Below, in pieces: positions 49,684 to 63,276 of a DNA stretch of 64,000 bases. Origin of the DNA: Parasponia andersonii. Its lineage: Eukaryota > Streptophyta > Magnoliopsida > Rosales > Cannabaceae. The stretch spans positions 469,462-533,461 of the forward strand of contig JXTB01000242.1 in the NCBI GenBank assembly GCA_002914805.1, read 5' to 3'. The position numbers and the translations under genes are program-made. Under the pieces are notes generated by a model that was given only the letters and a program-made list of their open reading frames with translations, was not told the DNA's origin and did no database searches. The number at the start of each line of letters is the position of its first letter. The first letter of the stretch is position 1.

Positions 49684-50160
49684 CTACAAGAAATTGGACT
49701 TGCAGTGACAAGAATTTTAGTCGTGAAAACCCAAAATTTAGTCGTGGAACATTTGCGGCGACTAGAATTTTTAGTCACACCGTAGTCGTTGACAGCCGGT
49801 CGCTGAAGAGTTGTTGTGACTAAAATTTTCATAGTCGCCGAAAGAGATGAACTTCACCGACTAATATATAGTCACTGAAAGCTCTAATTGTAGTCACCAT
49901 AAGTTATTTAGGGCAGGAATAGTTTGGTTGCAAGGGAACCAGTTCTTGTTTTCAACGAATAAAAAGAAAATCGTGAATGGTAAATTTTTGTGACTAAATA
50001 ATTTAGTCAGCAATGGTAAAATTTTATTAAAAGGAAATTAAATAAATAGTCTTGTAAATACTAGTCTCTTAATAGTTTCGCTTCGTAGTAGTCGTTGAAT
50101 GTATAAAGGACATATATAATCGTAGCGACTAATATTTGGTCAACAAAAATAGCATAGTTT
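49684..50160 (+). mobile_element. CACTA (En/Spm) transposon end, truncated
   Basis: CACTACAAGAAATTGG at 49684 is a textbook CACTA terminal inverted repeat start. The next ~450 bp carry many short subterminal repeats of a TTTAGTCG / CGACTAAA type in both orientations (TTTTAGTCGTG, ATTTAGTCGTGG, GGCGACTAGAATTTTTAGTC, GTGACTAAAATTTTCATAGTCGCCG, TTGTGACTAAATAATTTAGTCA), as expected for transposase-binding sites of this superfamily. No matching CTTGTAGTG end and no transposase were found to the right, so this is one orphan end. Confidence 0.7.
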
Positions 50161-52033
50161 GTAAATGTTACTTTACTAATCTAGATTAAAAATTAAACTA
50201 CACAATTACGATAATTGATAATAAATTGTTAAAGCAAATATTTGAATAATCATATCGTAATTTACAAATTATATAAAGTATTGCAAAATTTAAAGTACAA
50301 TGTCAAATACAGAAAAGGAATTCTCTAAACAGATCGGACTCTAATCTTCCACCGATACTCCATGTACGCTGTCATCAACCAAAAGAGAGACTTGTGCGAG
50401 AAGCAATATTTAATAAACCAAAACTCACTCCCTATCAACATAAATGGGCAAAACCAGCAAATGCTTCTATCCTCTCTTTTCCTAAAATTTCAATGCCAGA
50501 TGTTGTTCATCCAACACCGTGTTAGCATAGGGCTGCTGAAGATATAACAATATAGAATAGCTGAATTTAAATGATAAAAGATATGAAATTTCAAACTTCA
50601 ATGAAAAGAACAAAGTCAGAATTACTTGATCAAAGCAAAACTAACGGATATTAATTGAACATGAGTTCGAAGGAAAAGAAAACCAACTATGGTATTGAAA
50701 TGTTTGTCCTTCTAACTCATGTATATACATGTTTTATACAAATCAAGAAGCAAGAATAAATTTGCTCAAATATCCATACAAAAGGGAAAAAGATCTCATT
50801 GGTGTCTTTGCTACTAGTAGTACTCCATTCAAAGGGAGGGTAAATAGGGAGTTCACAAAGATCCCAACGTAAAAATAAAAATAAAAATAAAAAACCCAAA
50901 ATTCAGGACACAATCTCAGAAGAGAGGCTTAAACTCTAAACAAAATAAAGACCAGGAGAATAAATTCAAGTTGATAATTGATATGAGAGAATAATAGAAG
51001 GAATACTTCTTGCCAAACTGTATCATGTTTTTACATCTAACCAAGATTCACAATTCTTACAGACTTTAGAGGGACTCTAAAGAATTTAAGGGAAATAAAG
51101 AATGCATTCTAGATGATACTAGAAGAATCTAGTCACTGTTATCCAACTCTGATGGTAAATTACAAGTCTCTATTTAGTTAGATTCTGTCAGCAAAATAGT
51201 TAGACTCTCAGCAAAATAGTTAGAATGTACACGAGAATTTCACAAAATCATTGATCAATATAATTTTCTTTGTTTTTATTGCATACAAAACACCACTCAG
51301 AATAAGCAAATGCAAAAAATAATAATAAAAAAAGCTTGTAGAAAGTTCAGTACAAACATAATAATTTTCTCATGAAAACAAACAAGAAAAATGCAGTTAC
51401 CGGGTGAAATCCACAAAAAAACAGAGCCAAAACCCAAAAAAATGACAAGAGAGAGAAATAGTGAGAGTACATGAATATGAGGAACGGTAAGATCAGGACC
51501 GGAGAGGAAGCATTTAAAGAAAAATAACTCTCAGAGCTGTAGACTCGCTTCATGTGGTGACCTTGGTAGTTGTGTGGTAATGATGTCGACCTTGAGTGTT
51601 TCAGTATAGTGCCCAATGTACATTAATGCAGATTATGAACTGTTTTCTACTGGATGTGATTAATTATGTAACTATACAACTAGTAATTTAGAAAAATTTT
51701 CCCATTAGATTTTTCCCAATGTGGTTTACTTTGACAAATGGAAAAAACCTGACAAATAAGCTCCAAATTTAATAACAATTTGATAAGGCTAATTGTTTTA
51801 TCAAACTGCTGGGCAGCCACCGAGGTTGCTACTTTCAATCCCTGTTTTTTTTTTTTTTTTTTTTTTTTTCAAAAAACCCATTAAAGAGCCATTTTCCCAT
51901 TCTGTTTTTCTTCGATCTAGGTACCGAACAACCCAACAAAAAGCATAGCAAAGTAATCATACTCAAAATTCAAAACAAAGAACAGATCAACGCAAGCCAT
52001 GACAAAAACAGAAACGGGCAAAAATCAAATACA
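50161..52033. other. Spacer left of the Copia insertion, no gene recognised
   Basis: Open frames on the minus strand (for example 51616-51347) have no recognisable content. A long T-run lies at 51847-51870, preceded by a short tRNA-like phrase described separately. Confidence 0.45.
51785..51870 (+). repeat. Possible SINE-like remnant ending in a T-run
   Basis: CTGCTGGGCAGCCACCGAGG followed by TTTCAATCCC (a weak B-box-like GGTTCAATCC form) and a run of about 24 T's. The layout recalls tRNA-derived plant SINEs with T-rich tails, but no clear A box or target duplication was found. Confidence 0.25.
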
Positions 52034-52038
52034 GAACT

Positions 52039-52289
52039 TGTGAAGGATATTTGAATCTTCATTTTAAATTCAAATATTCTATTTGTTGAGATCTGTAAAT
52101 TATCTTTTGAATTTATCTTTTGTATTTCATTTTTAATTTTTGAATTCATTTTTTGTAACTTAGTTAATATATCCTAGCCTAGAATATCTCTTTTACAGAT
52201 TGTAAATAGCTCTCCAATACGTGTATATAAAGGCCATGTACCTATCAATGAAAATTAAGCCTTTCCCAATATTATTTGCATATCTTTTA
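52039..52289 (+). repeat. 5' LTR of the Copia element
   Basis: Starts TGTGAAGGATATTTG and ends GCATATCTTTTA, followed by the primer site. A TATATAAAGG box lies at about 52223-52232. Confidence 0.9.
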
Positions 52290-55200
52290 TGGTATCAAGA
52301 GCCAAATAAACTCCATTGAGTATTTATCAATCCAATCCCCCCATATCTAAAATGGCCGAAACCACTACTGCAAACACTCAACAACAAACCGAACAACCTG
52401 TTGTGATTAACGCCAAAGCCATTCCCCCAAATCTTATCTCCATCAATGACACTGCCCAACTCCCAGTTAATTGATTGGTTATGATTTGCTAGGTTACTTA
52501 GACGGAACTAAACCTTGCCCACCTCCCATTATCACTGAAAATAATATGTCTATTCCAAATCCTGCTCATATTCACTGGAACGCCAGGATAATCTACTTTT
52601 GCATGCCAGTCTTGCTTCCGCGTCTGAAGCGGTAATGCCGCTTATTGCCTCTGCTACAACATCTCGTGATGCATGGATATGGGTGGCTCGGCTCTACGCC
52701 AACACATCCCGTTCACGAATTATGTACTTGAAAGAGCGCCTGGACCTCATGACTAAGGGTACAAAACTAGTCTCTGAGTTTCTCCAGGGACTTAAGTGTG
52801 TAGCCGATGAATTAGCCCTAATCAATGTGTCGCTTGCTGATGATGACATTATAATTTTTGCTCTTAATGGTTTGGGTACTGAATTTGTTCGGGCCCGCGA
52901 CAATCCAATAACATTTGAAGAACTCTACGACAAACTTGTGGAGCACGGGGCTGGTCTTAAGGGTGACGAAGAGTTGTTTCCTATTACAGCTCACTTTACT
53001 CGCTTGGGTGGTAACAAGCCTTTCAACCAGTCCCAACGTTCCTCTGGCTACTCCTAACAACAACGCCTTGGCCATTTCCACAACTAGCAGTATTCCATCC
53101 ATCAGACGTATTCCAACCATCAGTCGTATCCCAACCGTGGGTCTTCTCAGCCTCCAATCATTTGTCAATTCTGTGACAAGCGAGGCCACTCTGCTCGCCA
53201 ATGCCGTACTCTCGAGGCGAAGTTCTCTTCTCCACCTCTTGCTAATCATGCCATGCTAGATCAATCCCACTCGTCCAACTGGATTGTTGATTCTGGTGCT
53301 AGCCACCACATGACAAGCGACCTCGACAATCTATCTCTACATAACACATACGACGGCAATGATGATGTTCTCATCGGCAATGGCTCTGGGCTCCCCATTA
53401 CCCACACTAGTTCCACTTTTCTTTCCCCATTACCCACACTAGTTCCACTTTTCTTTCTCATAATCAAAATAAATTTTCCTTGTCTAATGTTTTGTGTGTG
53501 CCTACTATTAAAAGAAATCTCATTTTAGTTTCAAAATTTTGCGCAAATAACAACGCATCCATTGAATTTTTCCCTTTTTTGTTTGTTAAAGATCTCAAGA
53601 CGGGGGCACGACTTCTGCAAGGCCTGAATAAGGCTGGCATCTATGAATGGCCACAACGAGTTGACACTGCCACTACTTCTCCTTGTGTAATGGTTGGCAT
53701 TAAAGCCTCACTTAAACAATGGCATGATCGTCTAGGGCATCTGTCTTCTAAGATATTTCATCATACTCTCAAGTCTAGTAGTCTTCCTGTGTCCTCTCAC
53801 GAGTCCAATAAGTTGTTTTGTGATTCAGGTCTATGTAATAAGAGTCATAAACTTCCTTTTGGTAATTCTTCGTTGTCTAGTCGTCGTCCTTTAGATTTGG
53901 TTTATTTGGATGTTTGGGGACCTTCACCTATTCCTGCAATAAATGGTTTCAAATACTATGTTATTATTATTGATCACTTCTCTAAATATATTTAGCTCTA
54001 TCCTATTGAATTAAAATTTGATCTTATGTCAATTTTCACTGAATTTAAGGCAACTGTTGAACGTTTTTTCAATGCCAAACTTGTTACACTTTACACTGAT
54101 ATGGGTGGGGAATATCAAAATCTGTGTTCATCAATTCAAAATTTGGGAATTCAACATCTCACTACTCCTTCATATACACCAGAACACAATGGCACTGCCG
54201 AACGACGTCACCGTCATATTGTCGAAACAGGTCTCACCCTTATGCGCATTGCTTCTATTGCATTGTCTTACTGGCCATTCGCTTTTCAAACAACCACATA
54301 TTTAATTAATAAATTACCCACTCTAATACTCCATCACAAATTTCCGTTTGAAGTCCTCTTCAATTCCCATCCAAACTACACCAAGGTTAAAACATTTGGA
54401 TGTTTATGTTATCCTTGGCTTCGTCTATACACCCAACATAAACTCGAAGCGCGTTCTACTCCATGTATCTTTCTTGGTTATTCCACTCAACAAAGTGCTT
54501 ACAAATCTCTCAATCTCACAACACAAAAGATAGTTCTCTCTAGAGATGTCCAATTCGGTCTTTCCATGCTCCTCTCAGCAGTCATCATTTATCACCCCAC
54601 ATGATATACAGAAATGGTCTTCCTGTTCTCCCTCCATTGTTGCTCTACAAGACACTCGCTTTACAATTCCTTTAGATTCTCATGCCTCCCCACTCTTGAC
54701 GGTTCTTACTGCCACTACTACCACTGCCAATGTCAACTCGCATGTGACAACTCCCGGTGGCCCCTTGCAAGCTGACCCTCCTTACCAGTCTGTGCCTCCG
54801 TCTACTTCCCCAGAAACTCAACCAAGTCAACGTCCGGTGAGCTCCGACCACCGGACACATCCAATGGTTACTCGATCCCAAAATAATATTTACAAACCTA
54901 AACAACTCTATAACACAACCAAACATCCACTACCTGGTCTGCTTGAGCCCACAACCGTCTCTGCTGCTCTCCTTGATCTAAATTGGCGGGTTGCCAGGAC
55001 CAATGAGTTCAATGCTTTGACATGCAATGGAACTTGGGAGCTAGTTCCATCTCACCAAACTCAAAATGTGGTTGGATTCAAGTGGGTATTTAGAATAAAA
55101 CGAAGACCCGATGGCTCCATTGATCGTTACAAGGCCCCTTTGGTTGCCAAAGGATTCCATCAAAGACCCGAAGTTGACAATAATGATACGTTTAGTCTGG

Positions 55201-56406
55201 TGGTGAAACATACTACAATCGGAACAGTCATATCCTTGGCTCTACACCATGGTTGGGTCCATTAAACAAATGGACGTCAATAATGCCTTCTTACATGGCA
55301 CCATGCATGAAGAATACTTATGGTCTAAAACAAGCACCCTGTGCTTGGTACAATGAATTGAAGGAGTTTCTTGTCAATTATGGTTTTCAAAACTCCAAAT
55401 CCGACACATCGCTATTTGTCTACAAAGCTAACAGCACACTAATATATTTTCTTGTTTATGTTGATGATCTTATTTCAGGGTCAAACTTCCTGGCTGTTCA
55501 ACATTTTGCCACTGCTTTGTCAAACAAATTCTCTCTCAACGACCTTGGCGACCTTCACCATTTCCTGGGCATGTAGGTGATACCTACCTCTCAGGGGTTG
55601 TTCCTTTCACAACGTAAATATATTCGAGATGTATTGCTACAACACAAAATGGATGGTGCCAAAGATGTCATAACTCCTATGTCTACAACAGATAAACTTC
55701 TTCCCAATGATGGCTTTCCTTTAGTTGATGCCCATAAGTATCGTCAGGTTATTGGTTCTCTTCAATATCTCTTCTCACTCATCCTGACATTGCATTCTTA
55801 GTAAATAAACTTACACAGTTCATGCATTGCCCATCACAATGTCATTGGTCTGCCGCAAAGCGCCTACTTCGTTACCTTAAACACACAATACACCATGGCC
55901 TTCATCTTAAGCGCCGATGTCTCTCTACGCCTTCTTGGATACCGATTGCGATGGAAACGTACATGACCGAACATCAACTTCGGCTTATATATTGTTTATC
56001 TTGGTGGAAATGCCATTTCGTGGTCGTCTCGAAAGCAAAAGTCCATCGCCCGTTCATCTACTGATGCTGAATATCGAGCTGTCGCCTCAACTGCTGCTGA
56101 ACTTTCTTGGATAACTTCTCTTCTCCATGAACTTGGTGTAAACATCTCACCTCAATCAATCTATTGTGACAATGTCGGGGCGATTTATCTCTGTGCAAAC
56201 CCAGTGTTTCACTCTCGTATGAAGCATATCGCCATCGACTTTCATTTTGTCCGTGACAAAGTAGCTGCTGGCCAACCCAAGGTGTCTCACGTCTCTACAC
56301 ATGATCAACTTGCAGATTTATTAAGCAAACCTCTTCCCAAGCACCGCCATCTTCTTCTACGATCCAAAATTTGTGTCTCCAATGGGAGCACCATCTTGCG
56401 GAGGCA

Positions 56407-56650
56407 TGTTAAGGATATTTGAATCTTCATTTTAAATTCAGATATTCTATTTGTTGAGATCTGTAAATTATCTTTTGAATTTATCTTTTGTATTTCATTT
56501 TTTGTAACATAGTTAATATATCCTAGCCTAGAATATCTCCTAGAATATCTATTTTACACATTGTAAATAGCTCTCCAGTACGTGTATATAAAGGCCATGT
56601 ACCTATCAATGAAAATTAAGTCTTTCCCAATATTATTTGCATATCTCTTA
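56407..56650 (+). repeat. 3' LTR of the Copia element
   Basis: Starts TGTTAAGGATATTTG and ends GCATATCTCTTA, then GAACT. Two small length differences from the 5' LTR. Confidence 0.9.
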
Positions 56651-56655
56651 GAACT

Positions 56656-57410
56656 GAGCAATGAAATTACCAACATTACATCAAGAACTGGTCAAATCAA
56701 GTCAAACAAAAAGTTATTAACACTACCTTCGACGGTTGGCGCTTTCTTGCATTCTTAGCAAAGCTTCAACTTTTTACTATAATTTCAGAAATTGACCAAG
56801 TTCTCAAGTGTCATAAATATACAAGAGCAGCCCTGAATTCCCATGAACTTGAACTTATATATGTACCTAATAGCCATAAGAGAATACTAAGCAAAATTAC
56901 CAATCAAGTAGTTTACCTTGTGAGAAATTGTATCAGGCTATCAGCTTTTCTTCTTAAGCGTTGCCTTCTTCAACATATAGCAATCACTGTATTTGAGAGA
57001 TCTTAGGAAATATGGAAAACACTCTCAATATGGCTACAGCTGTGTCATAGACTAAGAGACGCTTAGTAAGTGGTTGTCGATGTAAAACCAACGTTTATAA
57101 AAAAAAAAAATTTAAAATAAGACCCTAAATCCAAAGTCTGATTGAGCCATAACCATCCAAACACACAATTTAACAACCACGCAAACGCACAAAATAACAA
57201 CAAACGGCATCAATTTGAATCAAATTTGATACAGGAATTACCCAATTCGCTAAGAACAGGAAAGACACAAATCCAAAACGCCTCAATTCCAAGTAGATCA
57301 ATGCTAAAATACCAGCTGGACTCCATGTTGGATTTAAAAACGATTTTTCGTAGTAGAAGATTGGCCCAGGAACATTCAAAAATTTTTCTCAAAACAATTG
57401 ACTATATGAG
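56656..57410. other. Spacer between two Copia elements, no gene recognised
   Basis: Continues the host DNA interrupted by the 52039-56650 insertion. Minus-strand strings near 56735-56765 and 56940-56975 have exon-like wording but no supported gene model; see the rejected list. Confidence 0.4.
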
Positions 57411-57869
57411 TGCATAGTATTAATTCATAGCAAATAGGAACATACAAGGAGAATAGATCTAATATCTCTTGTAGCCTATCAGCGGATCCTAGCTTTATTA
57501 TCTTCTAAACCACGATCTTCTAATCCAAGCCTCAAGCACAACTGGATGAACGTGTGAGCATTGCGTACAATTTCTTAAACTCACACACTTTAGGCACTTG
57601 CAATTTTCTCAACACATGAGATTGCAGGAGTTTTGTTCTACAGGGAATAGGAAGACACTCTTCTTTTTCTCTCTAGTTTATGGAGGCTCTATAGAAAATA
57701 ATAGATACTATTTTGTCTTCTACTAGGGTTTCACCTTATATATATATATATATATCTATTTATTAAACTATTTAATAAATAATTATATTAATCAAATCAA
57801 TATATATATATAACTTTTTTAAAAAAAAAACGTTACCTTTTGTTTATAGGAAACGTGAGTTTCCTTTTT

Positions 57870-57904
<35 letters not shown>

Positions 57905-59151
57905 CTATATAAATTAGAAATAACTTTTTTCCTTTTCATCAGTTTTCCAATTTTTTTTTTTTTAATTATTTCATAATTAAATATTTTTAAATTCAAAATT
58001 TAAACAAATTAGGAAACTTATCTCTCCATAAATTTAAATTAATTAATTCAAAATTAATTAAGTAATTAATTAATAACAATTATTAATTACTAATAGATAA
58101 ACTATTTATCTTGACAAAGTGTGCAGTAACAGAAATAATGTAATATCCAGTACAGTGTTTATAAGAGGTGGAATTGGGGACCTATGGACCTGTAATTCAA
58201 GCTCCAATAAATTATGACAATTAATTAAACACTTTAACTAATTTGTCTAATTTATTAATTCCAGTATTACTCTTCTAAAAATCTGGAATTGCACTCTTGA
58301 AGTTACAGAATTAATTTACTCAGAAAACAGCGAGCAGTCCTTCGATTTAATCATTACATGTAGTTCAATCCTCCATAGACAATTCATAATTGGAGCTAGG
58401 TCAAGTTCCGTTTACCTCTCTAATTACATCTTAATCTTTGTGTACCATTGATTCTCTAATGAACAATTAATTTATAAATCTATTATAAATTGAGTACTCA
58501 AACTGTTCAAGTCCTGAATCAATATACAAGAGAATCATCTTTCTAGCTTCCTAATGGAAGGAATGGATTCCATATCTGTAAGTTACATTCCTAGCTACTC
58601 ATTTCATCATGCTCCCAAGATACAAGTATTTCGATCTGTTTAAAAAACAAACCTTTAACAAGTATGTCAAAGAACATAATGTTATAAATAGGAGTCTATA
58701 ACTACTCAGGATTAAGATTGATCTACATATGATCATCTAGTGACATTATTTGAACTCTCAATAGTTAACAGAATTTATTTGAGATTCAAAACATGTTTGG
58801 TCCAGTCCTATATAATCGAATTATATAAAGTACCTCCATTGTGATGTCAACACATCAATAGTTCGGATAAGACTATTACATTCTCAATGTTAATGGACCA
58901 TACTAATAATATTTAATTAAAGATCCCAAACTTTATTAATTATTACAGACTATATTTAGTTTATTATCCATAAATTTAATCCTCATGTATATAACACTTA
59001 TATACTAAATTTATGGTCATATAAATGAACTAGGGATTTTTTGATATTTAAAGGCATACAAATTATGCACAAATTCAAATAAAAAAAATGTCATTTTATT
59101 AATTCAGCAAATATCCAAAATATACATGCTTTTAGGGCATAAACCCTAACA
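57411..59151 (-). repeat. 3' LTR of the minus-strand Copia element
   Basis: On the minus strand it begins TGTTAGGGTTTATGCCCTAAAAGC directly after the purine tract at 59152-59162. The far end is placed near 57.4 kb by loss of LTR-like content, but no terminal duplication fixes it. The LTR holds (TA)n tracts at about 57739-57755 and 57884-57904. Confidence 0.6.
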
Positions 59152-62100
59152 ATCTCCCACTTGCCCTAAAGCAGGTGAGACATGTCTCTCAATCCTAGAC
59201 CCTCCAAGTGACTCTCAAAAGTCTTTGCTGGAAGTGTTTTTGTAAAAGGATCAGTAATGTTGTTTTCGGATGCTATCTTCATAACGGCTACGTCTCCTCG
59301 ATGTACTATCTCTCTAATCAGATGATATTTCCTCTTTATATGCTTTCTTCTCTTGTGACTTCTTGGTTCTTTTGAATTCGCCGCCGCTCCACTGTTGTCG
59401 CAGTATAAAGTCAATGGCTTATCCATATTTGGAACAACTTCCAAATCAGTAAAGAACTTTCTGTGCCAAACTGCTTCTTTAGCTGCTTCACAAGTTGCTA
59501 TGTATTCTGCTTCCATAGTAGAATCTGTGGTGCTGGATTGTTTAACACTTCTCCAGATAACGGCTCCTCTACTAAGAGTGAATACTGACCCAGACGTCGA
59601 CTTTTGAGTATCTTTGTCTGATTGAAAATCAGAATCAGTGTAACCAGTAGGAATCAAGTCCTAACTTGAATAAACCAGCATATAATTTCTCGTTCTCCTA
59701 AGATACTTGAGAATATGCTTTACTGCTATCCAGTGATCTAATCCTGGATTTGGTTGAAAACGACTGACTATCCCTATTGCGTAGCATATGTCAGGCCTAG
59801 TACACAACATAGCATACATAAGGTTGCCAACTGCAGACGCATAAGGAACCCGTCTCATATCCTCTTCCTCTTGAGGTATCTTAGGATATTGCTCTTTGGA
59901 AAGGATAACTCCATGTCGAGAAGGTAACTGTCCTTTCTTGGAGTTTTGCATTGAAAAATGAATGAGCACCTTATCAATATAAGATGCTTGAGACAGTACC
60001 AAAAGTCTGTTCTTGCGATCTCGAATAATCTGGATCCCAAGCACATAACTTGCTTCTCCCAAATCTTTCATTTGGAATTGCTCGGCTAGCCATTTCTTTA
60101 TATTAGATAATATTTCCACATCATTCCCAATGAGCAAAATATCATCTACATAAAGAACTAGGAAGACCACTTTCTTGTCTTTGATGTACTTGAATACACA
60201 AGGTTCATCAATATTTTGATCGAAACCATAAGACTTGATCGTCTCATCAAATCTTAGATTCCATAATCTTGAAGCTTGCTTAAGTCCATAAATGGACCTA
60301 AGTAGCTTGCATACTTTCTACTCTTGGCCTTTAGCTATAAAACCTTCTGGTTGCACCATATAGATGCTTTCTTCAAGATAGCCATTCAAAAAGGCTGTCT
60401 TGATATCCATTTGCCATATTTCATAGTCTAAACATGCAGCAATGGATAAGATGATACGTATGGATTTAAGCATGGCTACTGGCGAGAAAGTCTCCTCATA
60501 GTCAACTCCCTCTTTTTGGGTATAACCCTTTGCCACTAACCTAGTCTTGAACGTTTCAACTTTTTCATCTACACCTCTTTTTCTTTTATAGATCCATTTA
60601 CATCCAATGGGCCTGACATCTTCAGGTGGATCTACAAGTTCCCAGACAGAATTAGAATACATGGATTCCATTTCTTGGTTCATAGCCTCTTGCCATTTTT
60701 CCTGATCAGAATCTTCCATTGCATACTTATATGTCAATGGGTCATCTTGGTTACTATTGGAAACAGCAACATGTGCTTCTCCAACTTCCCTGTAGCGAGT
60801 AGGTGGTCTTATAAGCCTCCCACTACGTCGAGTTATCAAGGTATTCTGATCTGGAATAGTGGTCTCATAATTTTGTCATTCAACAACTATTGTTGGTTGT
60901 GGTCTGATCTGATCAGAAAGTAATTCCTCTAGCACAATTTTACTTCGAGGTTTGAAATCCATCATATAGTCATATTCAAGAAAAGTGGCATTTGTCGATA
61001 CAAATAACTTTTTCTCTTGAGAATTATAAAACAAACCTGCTCTTGTGCCTTTTGGATAACCTACAAATAAACAAACCTCTGTATGTGGTTCTAGCTTCCC
61101 AGTCTTTCCTTTCAGTACATGTGCTAGGCACCCTCATATGCGAATATGACGTAAACTAGGTTTGTGCCCATTCCACAACTCTAAAGGTGTCTTTTAAATA
61201 GACTTAGAAGGTACTACATTCAAAATGTAAACAGCGGTTTGAAGTGCATAACCCCAAAATGAGAGAAGTAGGGAAGAGTAGCTCATCATTGATCTAACCA
61301 TATCAAGCAACGTTCAGTTTCTCCTTTCTGCAATACCATTCTGTTGTGGTGTTCCAGGTGCTGTGAGTTGGGATAGGATACCATTCTCCAGCAAGTGATC
61401 CTTGAATTCATTATCAAGGTATTCACCTCTTCGATCTGATCGAAGAATTTTTAGTGATTTACCTAATTGCTTTTCAGCTTCTGCTGTGAATTCTTTGAAC
61501 TTTTCAAAGGTTTCAGATTTTCTTTGTATTAGGTACACGTATCTATATCGTGAATAATCGTCAATAAATGTGACAAAATATTTGTAACCACCTCTTACTT
61601 GTACATTCAATGGACCACATACATCACTATGCACAAGCTCAAGCGGTTCTTTGGCCCTTTCGCCCTTTGCTGAGAAAGGTCTCTTAGTCATTTTCCCTTC
61701 TAAACATGATTCACAAACTAGTAGAGTGCCAACTTTAAGCTCTCTTGAAGGACCATCCTTTATAAGTCTGTTTATCCTATCTAGATTGATATGTCCTAAC
61801 CTAAGGTGCCAAAGATATGTATCGTCATCATGAGAAACCTTTTGCTTTTTAGGTTTGGGATGTTCTACTTTAAACATTTCGGTATTAAGCAGTGATTGTT
61901 CGTCCGGCCTTAACATGTAAAGTCCATTCTCCATTTTTGCAGAACAAATATTTAAACCATTTCTAGAAATAATAATCTCATTATTAAGAAAAGAAATACC
62001 AAACATTTGTTCAAATAGTCTTGAAATAGAAATCAAATTCCTACGAAAATTAGGAATAAAATAAACATTGTTTAATAACAAAAATTTATTCTTAAAATGA

Positions 62101-63246
62101 AGATGAACGACTCCCACTGCTTTTGCCGAAACTTTGGCTCTATTGCCTACTCTCATCGTGAATTCCTCGTCGGCAAGCTCCCTTGAAGAACTAAGCATCT
62201 GAAAAGAAGAACAAACATGAGTAGTGGCTCCTGAATCATCTATCCAGGTAGATATATCAAATAAATCTTCTTCCACTAAACAAGCTTCTAAAACAAGTAA
62301 ATCATATTTACCTTTCTTCTTCTCTTTAAGTTCGGAGAGATACTTGTTACAGTTTCTCTTCCAATGCCCATCAACTCCGCAGTGAAAAAATTTTCCCTTA
62401 GGCTTTTTGTCCTTGGAGTTGTTCTTCTTGGTGCTCGTGTTACCCTTCTTACTCTTTTTAGGCTTAGACTCAGAGGCACTCTTATTCGTCCTCTTCTTAT
62501 TTTTGTTAGAGGTAGAGGGATTTTCTTCTGTAACATTTGCTTCAGCAACAGTTGCTGAGCTACCTTTATCTTTCGATATCGATTCAAAGGTTTGCAGTTC
62601 ATTGAGCAGTTGAGTCATCGTATAATTCAACTTGTTCATAACATAGTTGCTCTTGAACTGAAGAAAATCAGGTGAGAGTGATTCCAGAATCATATTCACT
62701 TGAGTGCAGTCATCGATCGTAGCCCTGTGAACTTCAGCCTCTCCAAAATAATTGATCATGTTCAAAACATGATCTCTCACCGGAGTTCCTCTTTTCATCT
62801 TTGCATTCATAGCCTTTTTAATGGCGTCATGACGAGATTGATCAGATTGTTGCCCAAACATGGCCTGGAGAGACTCCATTATCTCATAAGCAGACTCCAT
62901 CTTTTCGTGCTTAGCTCTAAGCATGTCAGTCATGCCTGCTAACATGTAGCAGCGAGCTTTTTTATTGGCATAAGTCCACTTTTCATAGCTTTCTCGTGCA
63001 GTACGAGTAGCATTAGCGGTGGGTTGTGGAGGATATTCCTCCGTAAGCACAAACTTGTAGTCTTCACTAACAAGCACAATATTCATATTACTTTTCCACT
63101 TGATAAAATTATCTCCAGTTAATTTTTCGTTTGCGAGTAAAGCGATAATGAGATTCGAGGTTGACATGTTTGCTGAAATTAAATAAATAAAATAACATTT
63201 AACATATTTGAAAATAAATATCACAAAGAATTCGGAATAGTAAACG

Positions 63247-63276
63247 TGATGCATGATGCATGATGCATGATGCAAG
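63247..63276. repeat. Heptamer microsatellite (GATGCAT)n
   Basis: About four units of GATGCAT in the 5' leader of the minus-strand Copia element, upstream of its gag. Confidence 0.9.

Larger units (their letters stand above)
52039..56650 (+). mobile_element. Ty1/Copia LTR retrotransposon, full-length fossil
   Basis: Bounded by a perfect 5 bp target duplication, GAACT, at 52034-52038 and 56651-56655. LTRs are 52039-52289 (251 bp) and 56407-56650 (244 bp). The primer site TGGTATCAAGAGCC (initiator-tRNA-Met type) starts at 52290. Parts in order: gag (about 52352-53060), CCHC zinc knuckle (CDKRGHSARQC, about 53170), protease (VDSGASHHMTSDL, about 53287), integrase (GHLSSKIFH, then YTPEHNGTAERRH near 54175), reverse transcriptase (about 54990-55570, with NNAFLHG- and VYVDDLI-type motifs) and RNase H (about 55900-56300). 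Short LTRs suit the Ale-like group. The LTRs differ by about 3-4 percent, suggesting roughly 1.3-2.5 million years under the rate range assumed for the Tat element. Several breaks (around half a dozen or more). Confidence 0.93.

Noticed and set aside
50340-50420. Minus-strand LLVDDSVHGVSVED followed by a stop, looking like a protein C-terminus
   Set aside because: The frame closes again within about 22 codons upstream with no convincing splice acceptor, so chance is likely.
56735-56980. Minus-strand exon-like strings (EALLRMQESANRR; MLKKATLKKKS) with possible splice borders
   Set aside because: Tempting as parts of a host gene interrupted by the Copia insertion, but no neighbouring exon, family match or continuous frame could be found on either side.
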